Assembly (NCBI GenBank): GCA_947588845.1
Contig: CANQAR010000029.1
Span: 1 to 39,648 of the forward strand
Direction of reading: 5' to 3'
DNA from: an uncultured Lachnospiraceae bacterium
Lineage (GTDB): Bacteria; Bacillota; Clostridia; Lachnospirales; Lachnospiraceae
DNA: 39,648 nt
Positions 7,816-15,739 of this stretch are shown piece by piece. Position 1 is the first letter of the stretch. Every line of letters begins with the position of its first letter. The position numbers and the translations under genes are program-made. Under the pieces are notes generated by a model. It saw only the letters and a program-made list of their open reading frames with translations. It was not told the origin of the DNA and made no database searches.

Positions 7816-8994
7816 ATGTCAGACATACTTACTTTGGAGCAGACTCTTCCGGTCGGACCTCTGAAAATTGCGGTTCTCGAAGGCTGCCGCGAACTCGGCG
7901 TCACCGTGGACGGCCACATTGCCGCCATGCGCAAAGATACTGCCCGCTGCCTGAAAAATCCTCTGGCAGTTTCCGGTTATCTTGAGGACAGCTATCTTCT
8001 TGACTGCAAATGCCCACGGTTTGGCTCCGGCGAGGGGAAAGGACAGATTAACGGCTCCGTGCGCGGGACCGACCTGTATATTCTGGTTGATGTCTGCAAT
8101 TACAGCCTGACCTACACGGTATGCGGACACGAGAACCACATGTCCCCCGACAATCATTATCAGGATCTGAAGCGCATCATCTCGGCCGCCACCGGAAAAG
8201 CCAAACGGATCAACGTCGTCATGCCGTTTCTCTACGAGGGGCGCCAGCACAAGAAAAATAAGAGGGAGTCTCTGGACTGTTCCATCGCTCTGCAGGAACT
8301 CTCCGACATGGGCGTCTCGAACATTATCACTTTTGACGCGCATGACCCGCGCGTGCAGAACGCGATCCCTCTGAAAGGCTTCGATTCCTTCATGCCTACT
8401 TACCAGTTTCTGAAAGCGCTGGTGGACACGGTTCCCGATTTCAGGATCGATCCGCAGTATCTCGCCGTGATCAGCCCGGACGAGGGCGCCATGGAGCGCG
8501 CGGTCTACTTCGCGAACATCCTCGGGCTTGGCATGGGCATGTTCTACAAACGGCGCGATTACACGACGATTGTCAACGGCAAAAATCCGATCGTCGCCCA
8601 TGAATTTCTCGGAGATTCCGTCGAGGGCAAGGACGTCATCATTATCGACGACATGATCTCTTCCGGCGGCAGCATGCTTGATACCGCACGCCAGCTGAAA
8701 GAGCGCAAGGCAAAACGTGTCTTTATCTGTACGACTTTCGGACTGTTCACGGACGGCCTTGAAGAATTTGACGACTATTACGAGAAAGGCTATATCACGA
8801 AAGTTGTCACGACCAACCTGAACTACCGTTCTCCGGATCTGCTCGCGAAGCCCTATTACGCGGAAGCCGACATGTCCAGATTCCTTGCGATGATCATTGA
8901 ATGTCTGAATCACGACGTGTCAATGAGCAAAATCGAATCCCCGACGGAGAAAATCAACGATCTTCTGGCCTCCTACCACGCCATACGTTCCTGA
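7816..8994 (+). CDS. prs: ribose-phosphate pyrophosphokinase, long form
   Basis: Makes PRPP from ribose 5-phosphate and ATP for nucleotide, histidine, tryptophan and NAD synthesis. The PRPP-binding loop is clear at about residue 272-285 (VIIIDDMISSGGSM), as are ITFDAHDPRVQNAI, ISPDEGAMERAV and FLYEGRQHKK. The usual class I protein is about 315 residues; this one has 392. The extra length lies in an N-terminal stretch of about 45 residues, an internal insert around the CNYSLTYTVCGHENHMSPDNHY segment, and a C-terminal tail. Such long forms seem typical of related Clostridia, but that is from memory. It stands alone between two minus-strand operons with its own promoter and a following stem-loop. 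GGGAGG supports the start. Confidence 0.93.
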   Translation: MSDILTLEQTLPVGPLKIAVLEGCRELGVTVDGHIAAMRKDTARCLKNPLAVSGYLEDSYLLDCKCPRFGSGEGKGQINGSVRGTDLYILVDVCNYSLTYTVCGHENHMSPDNHYQDLKRIISAATGKAKRINVVMPFLYEGRQHKKNKRESLDCSIALQELSDMGVSNIITFDAHDPRVQNAIPLKGFDSFMPTYQFLKALVDTVPDFRIDPQYLAVISPDEGAMERAVYFANILGLGMGMFYKRRDYTTIVNGKNPIVAHEFLGDSVEGKDVIIIDDMISSGGSMLDTARQLKERKAKRVFICTTFGLFTDGLEEFDDYYEKGYITKVVTTNLNYRSPDLLAKPYYAEADMSRFLAMIIECLNHDVSMSKIESPTEKINDLLASYHAIRS

Positions 8995-9016
8995 CACAAT
9001 TTAATTCCATGATGAT

Positions 9017-9046
9017 CGGGCAGGAGGCGGCTTTTCCTCCTGCCCG
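9017..9046. terminator. stem-loop between convergent prs and DUF512 genes
   Basis: Perfect 11-base arms CGGGCAGGAGG and CCTCCTGCCCG flank an 8-base loop in the convergent gap. A smaller GCCCGCGCGGGC palindrome overlaps its right side. No T-tract follows on either strand, so efficiency as an intrinsic terminator is uncertain, but position argues for shared transcript-end formation. Confidence 0.55.
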
Positions 9047-9078
9047 CCCGCGCGGGCACATATACTGAAAATACGCTT

Positions 9079-10476
9079 TTACGATTTTCCGTAGGCCTTC
9101 ACATATACAAAGCCTGTGTCGTCCCTGTGCATATGATAATCCTCCTCGAGCAGCGCGCAGAGAAGATCCTCCCCGCGCGAGTCGACCGGAACAATCTTCA
9201 TGGCAAGCGCCTTTTCCGCTTCCTGCAGGGTTATATCATCCAGGAATACATCTTCCCCCATCCGCAGCATGTTCGATGAGATCAAAAGTACATCTCCCCG
9301 TTCTTCCCGCGAAAGCTTCCCGACCTGCCCGATCAGATCCTGCCCCGTGATCAGCCCGGACACCGTGATCGTCTCTCCGAAGAAATCATTCCGGATCCCG
9401 GTCACCCGCACGTCAAATCCAGGATAAGTTTCCATAAACATTGAGGCAAGCTCCCGGATCATGCTTTCCGCAAGATATCCCGTGGCAGCCGTTACTCTGC
9501 GGCAAAGACGCTTTTCCTCCTCATAGCGCGGACTCTGTACTCTCTCTGCCAGCGCCTGTGCAAATTCTTCCCACAGAAGCCGCATCATTCCGACACCGTT
9601 TTCAAGCTGAACATACCCGTCATAGCGCTCTTCCTCCGGGTACGGACGTTCCGCCAGCGCGTAGAATTCATCGCTCGCGTGGACAAAATGCAGGCCGTAT
9701 TGTTCATAAAATTCTTTCTGCCAGCCCTCAATATAATCGATCACCTGCTCCGCTTCTTCTTTCGTAAACAGTTCAAGCGGATACAGATTTTCCCGGTATC
9801 TTGTAATCCCTGCCGGCACGACCGATACACTCCGCAGAAACGGCAGATACGCCGACAGATCCCCAACCGTGCGCGCAAGTTCCGCTCCGTCATTGATTCC
9901 GCGGCAGAGCACAATCTGGCCGTTCATCTCAATCTGATGGTCATAGAGCCGTTTCAGATAGGAAAGGGAGCGTCCCGCGAAACGGTTGTGCAGCATCCGG
10001 CAGCGAAGCTCCGGATTTGTCGTATGGACGGAGATATTGATCGGCGCAAGGTGAAACCGTATGATCCGGTCGATATCCTTCTCGCTCATATTGGTCAGCG
10101 TGACATAATTTCCCTGGAGAAACGACAGCCTGGAGTCATCATCCTTAAAATACAGCGTCTCTCTCATGTCCGGCGGCATCTGATCGATAAAGCAGAAAAT
10201 ACAGCGGTTCCTGCAGGAATGATACTCGCTCATCAGATCATTCTCAAAGACAATCCCCAGATCCTCGTCATACTCTTTTTCTATTTCCAGCTCCCACTGT
10301 TCGCCGTCCGGCTTCTCGATCAATACCGTCAGTTCCTCGTCTTTCACCAGAAAACGATAGTCAAACACATCCTCGATCTCTTCATCATTAACCGCGAGCA
10401 AACGGTCGCCCGCCTCCACCTCAAGCTCTTTGGCAATCGAACCTGGCAGAACTTCTTTAATCAAATGTCCGTTCAT
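9079..10476 (-). CDS. PDZ-radical SAM-DUF512 protein
   Basis: A 465-residue cytoplasmic protein of unknown reaction. Residues 1-65 form a PDZ-like domain (IKEVLPGSIAKELEVEAGDRLL). A radical SAM cluster motif follows at Cys88, Cys92 and Cys95 (CRNRCIFC), then a TIM-barrel-like core. The C-terminal DUF512 domain begins near residue 270 and contains TGYLAESMIREL and DVLLISSNML. In many Clostridia this gene lies next to der; here it is separated from der only by the convergent prs gene, which suggests that prs was inserted or the block rearranged. A role linked to ribosome or tRNA maturation is possible but unproven. The ATG at 10476 has AGAAGGGATG upstream. Confidence 0.88.
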   Translation of the reverse strand: MNGHLIKEVLPGSIAKELEVEAGDRLLAVNDEEIEDVFDYRFLVKDEELTVLIEKPDGEQWELEIEKEYDEDLGIVFENDLMSEYHSCRNRCIFCFIDQMPPDMRETLYFKDDDSRLSFLQGNYVTLTNMSEKDIDRIIRFHLAPINISVHTTNPELRCRMLHNRFAGRSLSYLKRLYDHQIEMNGQIVLCRGINDGAELARTVGDLSAYLPFLRSVSVVPAGITRYRENLYPLELFTKEEAEQVIDYIEGWQKEFYEQYGLHFVHASDEFYALAERPYPEEERYDGYVQLENGVGMMRLLWEEFAQALAERVQSPRYEEEKRLCRRVTAATGYLAESMIRELASMFMETYPGFDVRVTGIRNDFFGETITVSGLITGQDLIGQVGKLSREERGDVLLISSNMLRMGEDVFLDDITLQEAEKALAMKIVPVDSRGEDLLCALLEEDYHMHRDDTGFVYVKAYGKS

Positions 10477-10499
10477 TTATCATCCCTTCTCCCATGTTT

Positions 10500-10625
10500 C
10501 TGGTTACTGCTCACTCCGGGACCAGCAACAACGCTCCGCGATGCACAGGGAGGTGTGAACTGTAACTGTTTCCGCGCATCTGTGCGCGAATCTTTCCCAT
10601 TTCACAGGGAATTTCCGCCGGACCT
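10500..10625. repeat. interspersed palindromic repeat, copy A
   Basis: Contains GGTTACTGCTCACTC (10502-10516), ACAACGCTCCGCG (10528-10540), GTGAACTGTAAC (10555-10566) and TAACTGTTTCCGCG (10563-10576). The GTTACTG-TCAC and GTGAACTGTAAC arms are imperfect inverted repeats. The same blocks recur in opposite orientation in copy B (13402-13484). The last codons and the stop of pgeF fall inside the element's left-reading end. Boundaries are approximate. Confidence 0.65.
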
Positions 10626-11528
10626 GCCGTAACACAGAAAAGCCGCCAGATTCCCCCGCCTTCCCTGCGAGGCCCGATGCGAATAGAGAATATCCGGATT
10701 ACAGCAGGTGCAGACGTCCGTCACCGCAATACGTTCCGGACGTATCCCGGCCCTTATCATGTTCTGGCGGCATACTTCCCAGAGATCCAGCTGGTATTTG
10801 CCGTTTTCCTTCGTGTCATAGAGAAGCGGCCACATTTCGCGCGGATACTGTTCCCGTACCTGCACGATCACATCCTCGCTCACTTCATAGCAGGAACGGC
10901 AGATCGAAGGTCCGATCGCGGCGGTGAGTTCCGCGGGATTGCTGCCGTACGCCTCCTGCATTGTTCTGACCGTCACCCCCGCGATGTCGGACACGGTCCC
11001 TCTCCACCCCGAATGAGAAAGTCCGACTGCACCGTGCACGGGATCCACAAAAAACAGCGGCACACAATCTGCGTAAAAAGTCACCAGCACAAGTCCCGGC
11101 ACATTCGTCACGAGTCCGTCTACGTCCTTGTAATCCCTGTCTTTCACATACCCTTTCCCCCGGTCATCCTCTGTCACAATACGGACATGGTTCGTATGCG
11201 TCTGGTAAGAGAAAACCATATCATCCACGGAAAAACCGACCGCTCCCGCAATGCGGCGGTAGTTTTCCCTCACACGTTCTGGGTTGTCTCCGCGCGAAAA
11301 ACTCAGATTCATGGAGGCGAGATCTCCCCTGCTCACACCTCCAAGCCTCGTGCTGAAGCCGTGGACAATTCCCGGTATTCCATCAAGCGACGGGAATGTC
11401 AGAAACGGCACTCCCCCCTTTTCAGCCGGCCTGATCACACGGCCGCTTCCCAGACGCCGCACCAGATTCAGACCGCAGATTTTATCCTCACAAATTTCAT
11501 CTTCGTAAATTCTGTCCTTATAATCCAT
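10602..11528 (-). CDS. pgeF: PgeF/YfiH-family purine nucleoside phosphorylase-like protein
   Basis: Member of the Cu/Zn-binding YfiH (DUF152, laccase-domain) family, described as a peptidoglycan editing factor and as a purine nucleoside phosphorylase/adenosine deaminase. The metal-site motifs are present: SYQTHTNHV, FYADCVPLFF, GLSHSGWRGT, and CT..NPDILYSHRAS near the end. The 308 residues exceed the usual 240-280 because of an N-terminal stretch rich in Asp/Glu/Lys/Ile (DYKDRIYEDEICEDKIC). The start at 11528 has only AGGA close to the ATG, so a later start near GLNLVRRL cannot be excluded. The C-terminal residues GRSGGNSL and the stop are supplied by interspersed repeat A. Confidence 0.9.
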   Translation of the reverse strand: MDYKDRIYEDEICEDKICGLNLVRRLGSGRVIRPAEKGGVPFLTFPSLDGIPGIVHGFSTRLGGVSRGDLASMNLSFSRGDNPERVRENYRRIAGAVGFSVDDMVFSYQTHTNHVRIVTEDDRGKGYVKDRDYKDVDGLVTNVPGLVLVTFYADCVPLFFVDPVHGAVGLSHSGWRGTVSDIAGVTVRTMQEAYGSNPAELTAAIGPSICRSCYEVSEDVIVQVREQYPREMWPLLYDTKENGKYQLDLWEVCRQNMIRAGIRPERIAVTDVCTCCNPDILYSHRASQGRRGNLAAFLCYGRSGGNSL

Positions 11529-11617
11529 ATTCCTGTAAACCGCCTCTTCCCAATTCCTGTTTTCGCTGTTTACGGCACGCTGCCGTCATTCCCCGGTCCA
11601 TACCGGCCGCCTCCTGA

Positions 11618-12103
11618 TCAGATCTCACGAAACAGCTCCCGGACCGTTCCCGCATTGTAATTTCTGACACGCTTCAGCGGAATCTTTGCCGCGCGGAACG
11701 CTCTGTCTTTGAACCGGTCCTTCTTTTCCGCCGCTGCCGTATCATGGGATCTGTCATCGAGTTCAAGCGCAAACAGAACCTCCATATTTCTGTTGCATAT
11801 GACAAAGTCCACATGCTTCTGCGAAATTCCCGCAAAATATTTCATGTAATTTTTTCGGGAAGATACTTCCATCAGATCCTTCAGTCCAACTTTGGGACAA
11901 ATCAGAAGATTTCTTCTCTCAGCTTCCTGCCGCAGGAGCAGATAAAATCCGTACTCCCTCCTTGTAAGAAGCGGACGTGCACGATAGGGATAGCGCTTCC
12001 CGCGCGAAAACATGCGGACGGTGATCCATGCAAAAACGAGTACCACAAAAAATGCTGCGATAAGAACGACAATTTTCTCTCTTGAAATGTATGCTACAAC
12101 CAT
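11618..12103 (-). CDS. membrane-anchored DUF2726 protein (nuclease-like fold)
   Basis: A 161-residue protein with one strongly hydrophobic segment at about residues 10-30, then a soluble DUF2726 domain. Asp99 (HVDFVICN) and the ALELDDRSH block (about 113-120) resemble the acidic core of the PD-(D/E)XK nuclease fold, but activity is not established. The start is the ATG at 12103, which has GGGGAGAA; an upstream GTG at 12160 opens a longer frame without such a site. It lies between yraN, another PD-(D/E)XK-type gene, and pgeF. Substrate and partners are unknown. Confidence 0.8.
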   Translation of the reverse strand: MVVAYISREKIVVLIAAFFVVLVFAWITVRMFSRGKRYPYRARPLLTRREYGFYLLLRQEAERRNLLICPKVGLKDLMEVSSRKNYMKYFAGISQKHVDFVICNRNMEVLFALELDDRSHDTAAAEKKDRFKDRAFRAAKIPLKRVRNYNAGTVRELFREI

Positions 12104-12169
12104 AATTTTCTCCCCTGGTACCCTTTCCTCTGCTGTTTCCTCTGTATAAATCCAACACACTCCAGACAG

Positions 12170-12529
12170 TCACAGGGACGTGACAGCCTGGAACGCGTCT
12201 CTGTACAGCGTCACCTTTTTGCCGCACACGGAAATAACGTCAAACCTGCAGGGCGCGGATGCATATTCCGAATGTCTCATCAGATAGTACTGCGCGCAGC
12301 GGACGATGCGGCGCTGTTTCACAGGGCCTACCGCCTCGGCTCCCGTCCCCATCCGGTCATCCTTCCTGTACTTTACCTCCAGAAACACAAGATATTCCCG
12401 GTCGAGCGCAATCATGTCAATCTCTCCCTGCCTGTATCGGAAGTTTCTCTCCAGAATGCGGTATCCTTTTTCTTCGAGAAACAAAACCGCAAGCTGCTCG
12501 TACTGTGTCCCGGTCTGTCTTTTGTTCAA
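12170..12529 (-). CDS. yraN: YraN/UPF0102-family protein, TTG start
   Basis: A 119-residue member of the UPF0102 family, a Holliday-junction-resolvase-like PD-(D/E)XK fold. The motif is intact: Glu36 and Asp38 (QGEIDMIA), then FLEVKYR with Glu51 and Lys53. The start is read as TTG at 12529 because GAGGAGG lies 7 bases before it and the family begins close to this point; no ATG is available in frame. It follows rnhB by 22 bases, the common rnhB-yraN order of Firmicutes. The biochemical role is unsettled. Confidence 0.9.
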   Translation of the reverse strand: MNKRQTGTQYEQLAVLFLEEKGYRILERNFRYRQGEIDMIALDREYLVFLEVKYRKDDRMGTGAEAVGPVKQRRIVRCAQYYLMRHSEYASAPCRFDVISVCGKKVTLYRDAFQAVTSL

Positions 12530-12551
12530 TCAGACGCCTCCTCAACGGAAA

Positions 12552-13319
12552 TCACCCGTTTTGTCCCAGTATATTTTTTAAAAAGCTCTTTCTGTGTATC
12601 CGCGAAGGTCCGTACCTGCGGATCGCCTCCATGTGGGCGGCTGAACCGTAGCCTTTATGCGACGCGAACCCGTACTGCGGCATTTCTCTGTCATACTCGC
12701 ACATGATTCTGTCCCTCGTCACCTTTGCGACCACACTGGCAGCCGCGATTGAGAGGCTTTTCGCGTCGCCGCCGATAATCGGCACCTGAGGAATCGTGAT
12801 ATCCGGAATTGTCACCGCATCGTTCAGCAGCACCTGGGGAACCGTTTCCAATGAAGCAACCGCCTTTCTCATCGCCTCGTACGTCGCCTGCAGAATATTG
12901 ATCTCATCGATACGCTCATGACCGACGATTCCAACTCCAACCGCAACCGCTTTCTGATATATCTCATCGTACAGAGTCTCTCTCATTTTCGCGGAAAGCT
13001 GTTTGGAGTCATTCAGATACAGAATTTCACAGCCGGCAGGCAGAATAACCGCCCCGGCCACAACCGGTCCCGCCAGCGGTCCTCTTCCCGCCTCATCAAC
13101 ACCGCACACCAGGCCGATATGTTCATATTTCTCTTCATAAATGCGCATACGCGCAAGCCTTTCCCGCTCTTTCTTCAGTTTTTCCAGGCTTTTCTCATAC
13201 TTTTCAATCAGACGAATCACACCTTTTCTTGTGTCCTCCCGGTACAGATTCAGCAGTTCCTTCCGCTCTTCGTCCCCCGCCTGTTCCAGTTCCTCTCTGA
13301 TATCCGCAATACTTTTCAT
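12552..13319 (-). CDS. rnhB: ribonuclease HII
   Basis: Removes RNA from RNA-DNA hybrids, including single ribonucleotides in DNA. The catalytic DEDD set starts at Asp75-Glu76 (GVDEAGRGPLAGP) and continues through NDSKQLS, LLNDAV and GGDAKSLSIAAASVVAKVTRD. The C-terminal YGFASHKGYGSAAH block is typical. At 255 residues it carries an N-terminal charged helical extension of about 65 residues, as in Bacillus-type RNase HII. The ATG at 13319 has AAAGGAGT. Confidence 0.97.
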   Translation of the reverse strand: MKSIADIREELEQAGDEERKELLNLYREDTRKGVIRLIEKYEKSLEKLKKERERLARMRIYEEKYEHIGLVCGVDEAGRGPLAGPVVAGAVILPAGCEILYLNDSKQLSAKMRETLYDEIYQKAVAVGVGIVGHERIDEINILQATYEAMRKAVASLETVPQVLLNDAVTIPDITIPQVPIIGGDAKSLSIAAASVVAKVTRDRIMCEYDREMPQYGFASHKGYGSAAHMEAIRRYGPSRIHRKSFLKNILGQNG

Positions 13320-13399
13320 AAGTACTCCTTTCCGCTGTCCGTAAATTGCTGCCGTTCACGCTGCCCGGCTTCTATTCCCGCAGAGGCAAAACAAAAAAT

Positions 13400-13485
13400 C
13401 CCGCGGAGCGTTGTTACGTTCACGACCTGCAAGAGAGTGAACAGTAACCGTTTCTGTGTCACAGGACGAAATTTCCTGTGACACG
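13400..13485. repeat. interspersed palindromic repeat, copy B
   Basis: In the 254-base gap between lepB and rnhB. It contains CGCGGAGCGTTGT (13402-13414), GTTACGTTCAC (13413-13423) and the inverted partner GTGAACAGTAAC (13437-13448), then a perfect 11-base hairpin GTGTCACAGGA/TCCTGTGACAC (13456-13484). The first and third blocks match copy A in reverse orientation. The rest of the gap (13320-13399 and 13486-13573) shows no gene or promoter that I can support. Confidence 0.65.
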
Positions 13486-13573
13486 AAAAAACGCACCGCA
13501 TAAGAAAAGTCCGTTATAAACTTTTCAGGCGATGCGCATTCTCAAATCCCTGTGCTGCGTCCGATGACCAGTT

Positions 13574-14128
13574 TTACAAAAATCCAAAGCCGGATAACGG
13601 CCAGATCCGAAACCAGGCTCTGCCGACAATATCGCTGCGTGCGATGTTGCCGACGCTTGGTTCCCGGCTGTCGCTGCTGTTGCCGCGGTTATCTCCAAGG
13701 ACAAAATATTCATCCCGCCCCAGCGTAATCTGCCCTGAAGCCAGTCCCGGATTGCCGATTTCCCCGTATCCGTACTCCTCCTTCAGCTCCCTGCCGTTGA
13801 TATAAATCAGATCGTCCTGAATCTGTACCGTCTCCCCCGGAAGGCCAATAATACGTTTGATATAAAATGTATCTTCCTGATATCTGAACGGAAATACGAT
13901 AATATCAAAACGCCCGGGATCCACAAAATGGTAGGATATCTTATCGACAATCAGATTGTCCCCGTCATTCAGCGTCGGATACATGGATTCTCCGCTGACC
14001 TTCGTCCGCTCTCCGGCACATCCGACGAACAGCCAGATGCAGACAAACACAAAAACAACATTAAAAACCCAGCTGTATACTTCTCTGACAACGGACTTTT
14101 TCCTGGAGGCAGGTTTCTTTTTTCTCAC
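13574..14128 (-). CDS. lepB: signal peptidase I (paralogue 1)
   Basis: A membrane serine protease that removes signal peptides from exported proteins. The 184 residues comprise a short basic N-terminus, one transmembrane segment (about 20-37), the catalytic Ser48 in SGESMYPTL and Lys91 in FYIKRIIGLPGE. The GDNRGNSSDSR box is also present. The start is GTG at 14128; the ribosome-binding site is weak (AAAGTGGTGA), and no in-frame ATG lies before the active site. It follows paralogue 2 by 28 bases, so a tandem duplication is likely. Confidence 0.93.
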   Translation of the reverse strand: MRKKKPASRKKSVVREVYSWVFNVVFVFVCIWLFVGCAGERTKVSGESMYPTLNDGDNLIVDKISYHFVDPGRFDIIVFPFRYQEDTFYIKRIIGLPGETVQIQDDLIYINGRELKEEYGYGEIGNPGLASGQITLGRDEYFVLGDNRGNSSDSREPSVGNIARSDIVGRAWFRIWPLSGFGFL

Positions 14129-14156
14129 TGCTGGTCACCACTTTCCGGCAGCCTGC

Positions 14157-14729
14157 TCACTGATGCTTCAGAAATCCAATATCGGACAACGGCCAGATGC
14201 GGACCCACGCGCGGCCTACAATCTTGTCTCTTTTAATATTCCCAACAAGCTCGTTGCGGCTGTCTTTACTGTTGTTGCGGTTATCTCCCATAACAAAATA
14301 TTCATCGTCCCCAAGCTTCACCGGCTCGATTGCGCGTCCCGGATCCTCGATCGTTTCAAGACCATAATTTTCTTCCAGGATTTCTCCGTCTATGTAGATA
14401 TTCCCTTCCAGGTCAATCTGTATGGTCTCACCCGGCATTCCGATAATCCGCTTAATAAAAAACTTGGAATCATCATACGGAAATACAATGATATCAAAAC
14501 GCTCCGGACTTCCAAAACGATAGGACAGTTTTTCGACGATCAGATTATCGCCGTCATTCAGCGTCGGATTCATGGATCGTCCGTCCACCATGGTCCTCTG
14601 TCCGACAAAATGCAGGATAAACCAGGTTAATCCCAGCACAACTCCTATATAAACAACCCAGCTCAAAATTTCCTTTGCCATACTGGTCTGCTTCTCTTCC
14701 TTTTCTTCTGCTGTCTTGCCATCTTTCAT
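14157..14729 (-). CDS. lepB: signal peptidase I (paralogue 2)
   Basis: A 190-residue type I signal peptidase: charged N-terminus (MKDGKTAEEKEEKQ), one transmembrane helix at about 24-43, catalytic Ser52 (DGRSMNPTL) and Lys93 (FFIKRIIGMPGE), and the GDNRNNSKDSR box. The ATG at 14729 is preceded by AAAGGTGG at good spacing; a GTG at 14741 lies within that site. It resembles paralogue 1 closely (SYRF/SYHF, PERFDIIVFP), which supports duplication in place. It lies just downstream of rbgA. Confidence 0.94.
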   Translation of the reverse strand: MKDGKTAEEKEEKQTSMAKEILSWVVYIGVVLGLTWFILHFVGQRTMVDGRSMNPTLNDGDNLIVEKLSYRFGSPERFDIIVFPYDDSKFFIKRIIGMPGETIQIDLEGNIYIDGEILEENYGLETIEDPGRAIEPVKLGDDEYFVMGDNRNNSKDSRNELVGNIKRDKIVGRAWVRIWPLSDIGFLKHQ

Positions 14730-14752
14730 CTCAGCCACCACCTTTGTAAAAA

Positions 14753-15670
14753 TTAAATCTGTTTTTCCGGATCCGGCAGTTCCAGCGTGATCTCTCCGAG
14801 ACGGCCGCTGCGAAAATCCTCGATCAGAAGCTGGGCTGCTTTTTCATAATCCGGCTCTCCGCCCTTTCTGACGCACCCCCGTACTTTTGCAATGCCTGCC
14901 AGCACGGCGGCCGCTTCCGCAGCTTCGCCCGAAATCCCCCCGGTTTCCCCTCCATGCCCGTCCGGACCCTCCGGCAAAGTATCCGCTTTCATCTGATATC
15001 TCCCTGCAAGAATCCCCGGATATTCGGCCGTCAGATAACGAATCAGCCACAGAGCCAGTTCCTCCGGCTGCAGTATTTCATCACGGATCGCACCGGTCAC
15101 AGCCAGTTTAAGGCCAACCATCTGATCCTCAAATTTAGGCCAGAGTATCCCCGGCGTATCCAGCATCTCCACCTCCCGATTGAGGCGTATCCACTGCTTT
15201 CCCTTTGTCACACCGGGGCGGTTGCCCGTTTTGGTGCATGCCTTCCCGGCAAATGTATTGATAAAAGTAGATTTCCCTACGTTTGGAATTCCCGCGATCA
15301 TGGCGCGCACCGGCCGGTTTATAATCCCCCGCCTGCGGTCGCGCTCCTTCTTCTCCTGGCAGGCAGACGCTATGGCGCTGCTGACCGCCTTCATCCCCGC
15401 CCTGCTCCTCGCGTCCAGCACGGCAGTAAAACAGCCGCGTTTTCTGAAATAATCTTCCCATCTGGCAGTCGCGCGGCTGTCCGCGAGATCCGCCTTATTC
15501 AAAAGGACCAGTCTCGCCTTTCCCTTTCCCAGTTCATCGATATCCGGATTGCGGCTCGAGAGCGGAACTCTCGCGTCCACCAGCTCAATCACAAGATCGA
15601 TCAGTTTGATGTCTTCCTGCATCATGCGCCTGGCCTTCGTCATATGGCCAGGATACCATTGATAATTCAT
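14753..15670 (-). CDS. rbgA: ribosome biogenesis GTPase RbgA (YlqF), circularly permuted
   Basis: Needed for late maturation of the 50S subunit. The order of motifs is permuted as in YlqF: NKAD at 58-61 comes before the P-loop GIPNVGKST at 127-135 and DTPG at 171-174. WYPGHMTKA at the N-terminus is diagnostic. The C-terminal domain includes a Gly/Ala/Glu-rich stretch, about residues 230-250, that looks longer than in Bacillus (305 versus about 282 residues). GAGAGGTG precedes the ATG at 15670. It sits between two lepB genes, echoing the rplS-lepB-rbgA-rnhB order of Firmicutes. Confidence 0.96.
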   Translation of the reverse strand: MNYQWYPGHMTKARRMMQEDIKLIDLVIELVDARVPLSSRNPDIDELGKGKARLVLLNKADLADSRATARWEDYFRKRGCFTAVLDARSRAGMKAVSSAIASACQEKKERDRRRGIINRPVRAMIAGIPNVGKSTFINTFAGKACTKTGNRPGVTKGKQWIRLNREVEMLDTPGILWPKFEDQMVGLKLAVTGAIRDEILQPEELALWLIRYLTAEYPGILAGRYQMKADTLPEGPDGHGGETGGISGEAAEAAAVLAGIAKVRGCVRKGGEPDYEKAAQLLIEDFRSGRLGEITLELPDPEKQI

Positions 15671-15739
15671 CCGTCACCTCTCAACTGTACTGTATGTCAG
15701 GATGCCGGAGAAAGAATCTCCTTTCTTTCCGGCACCGGA

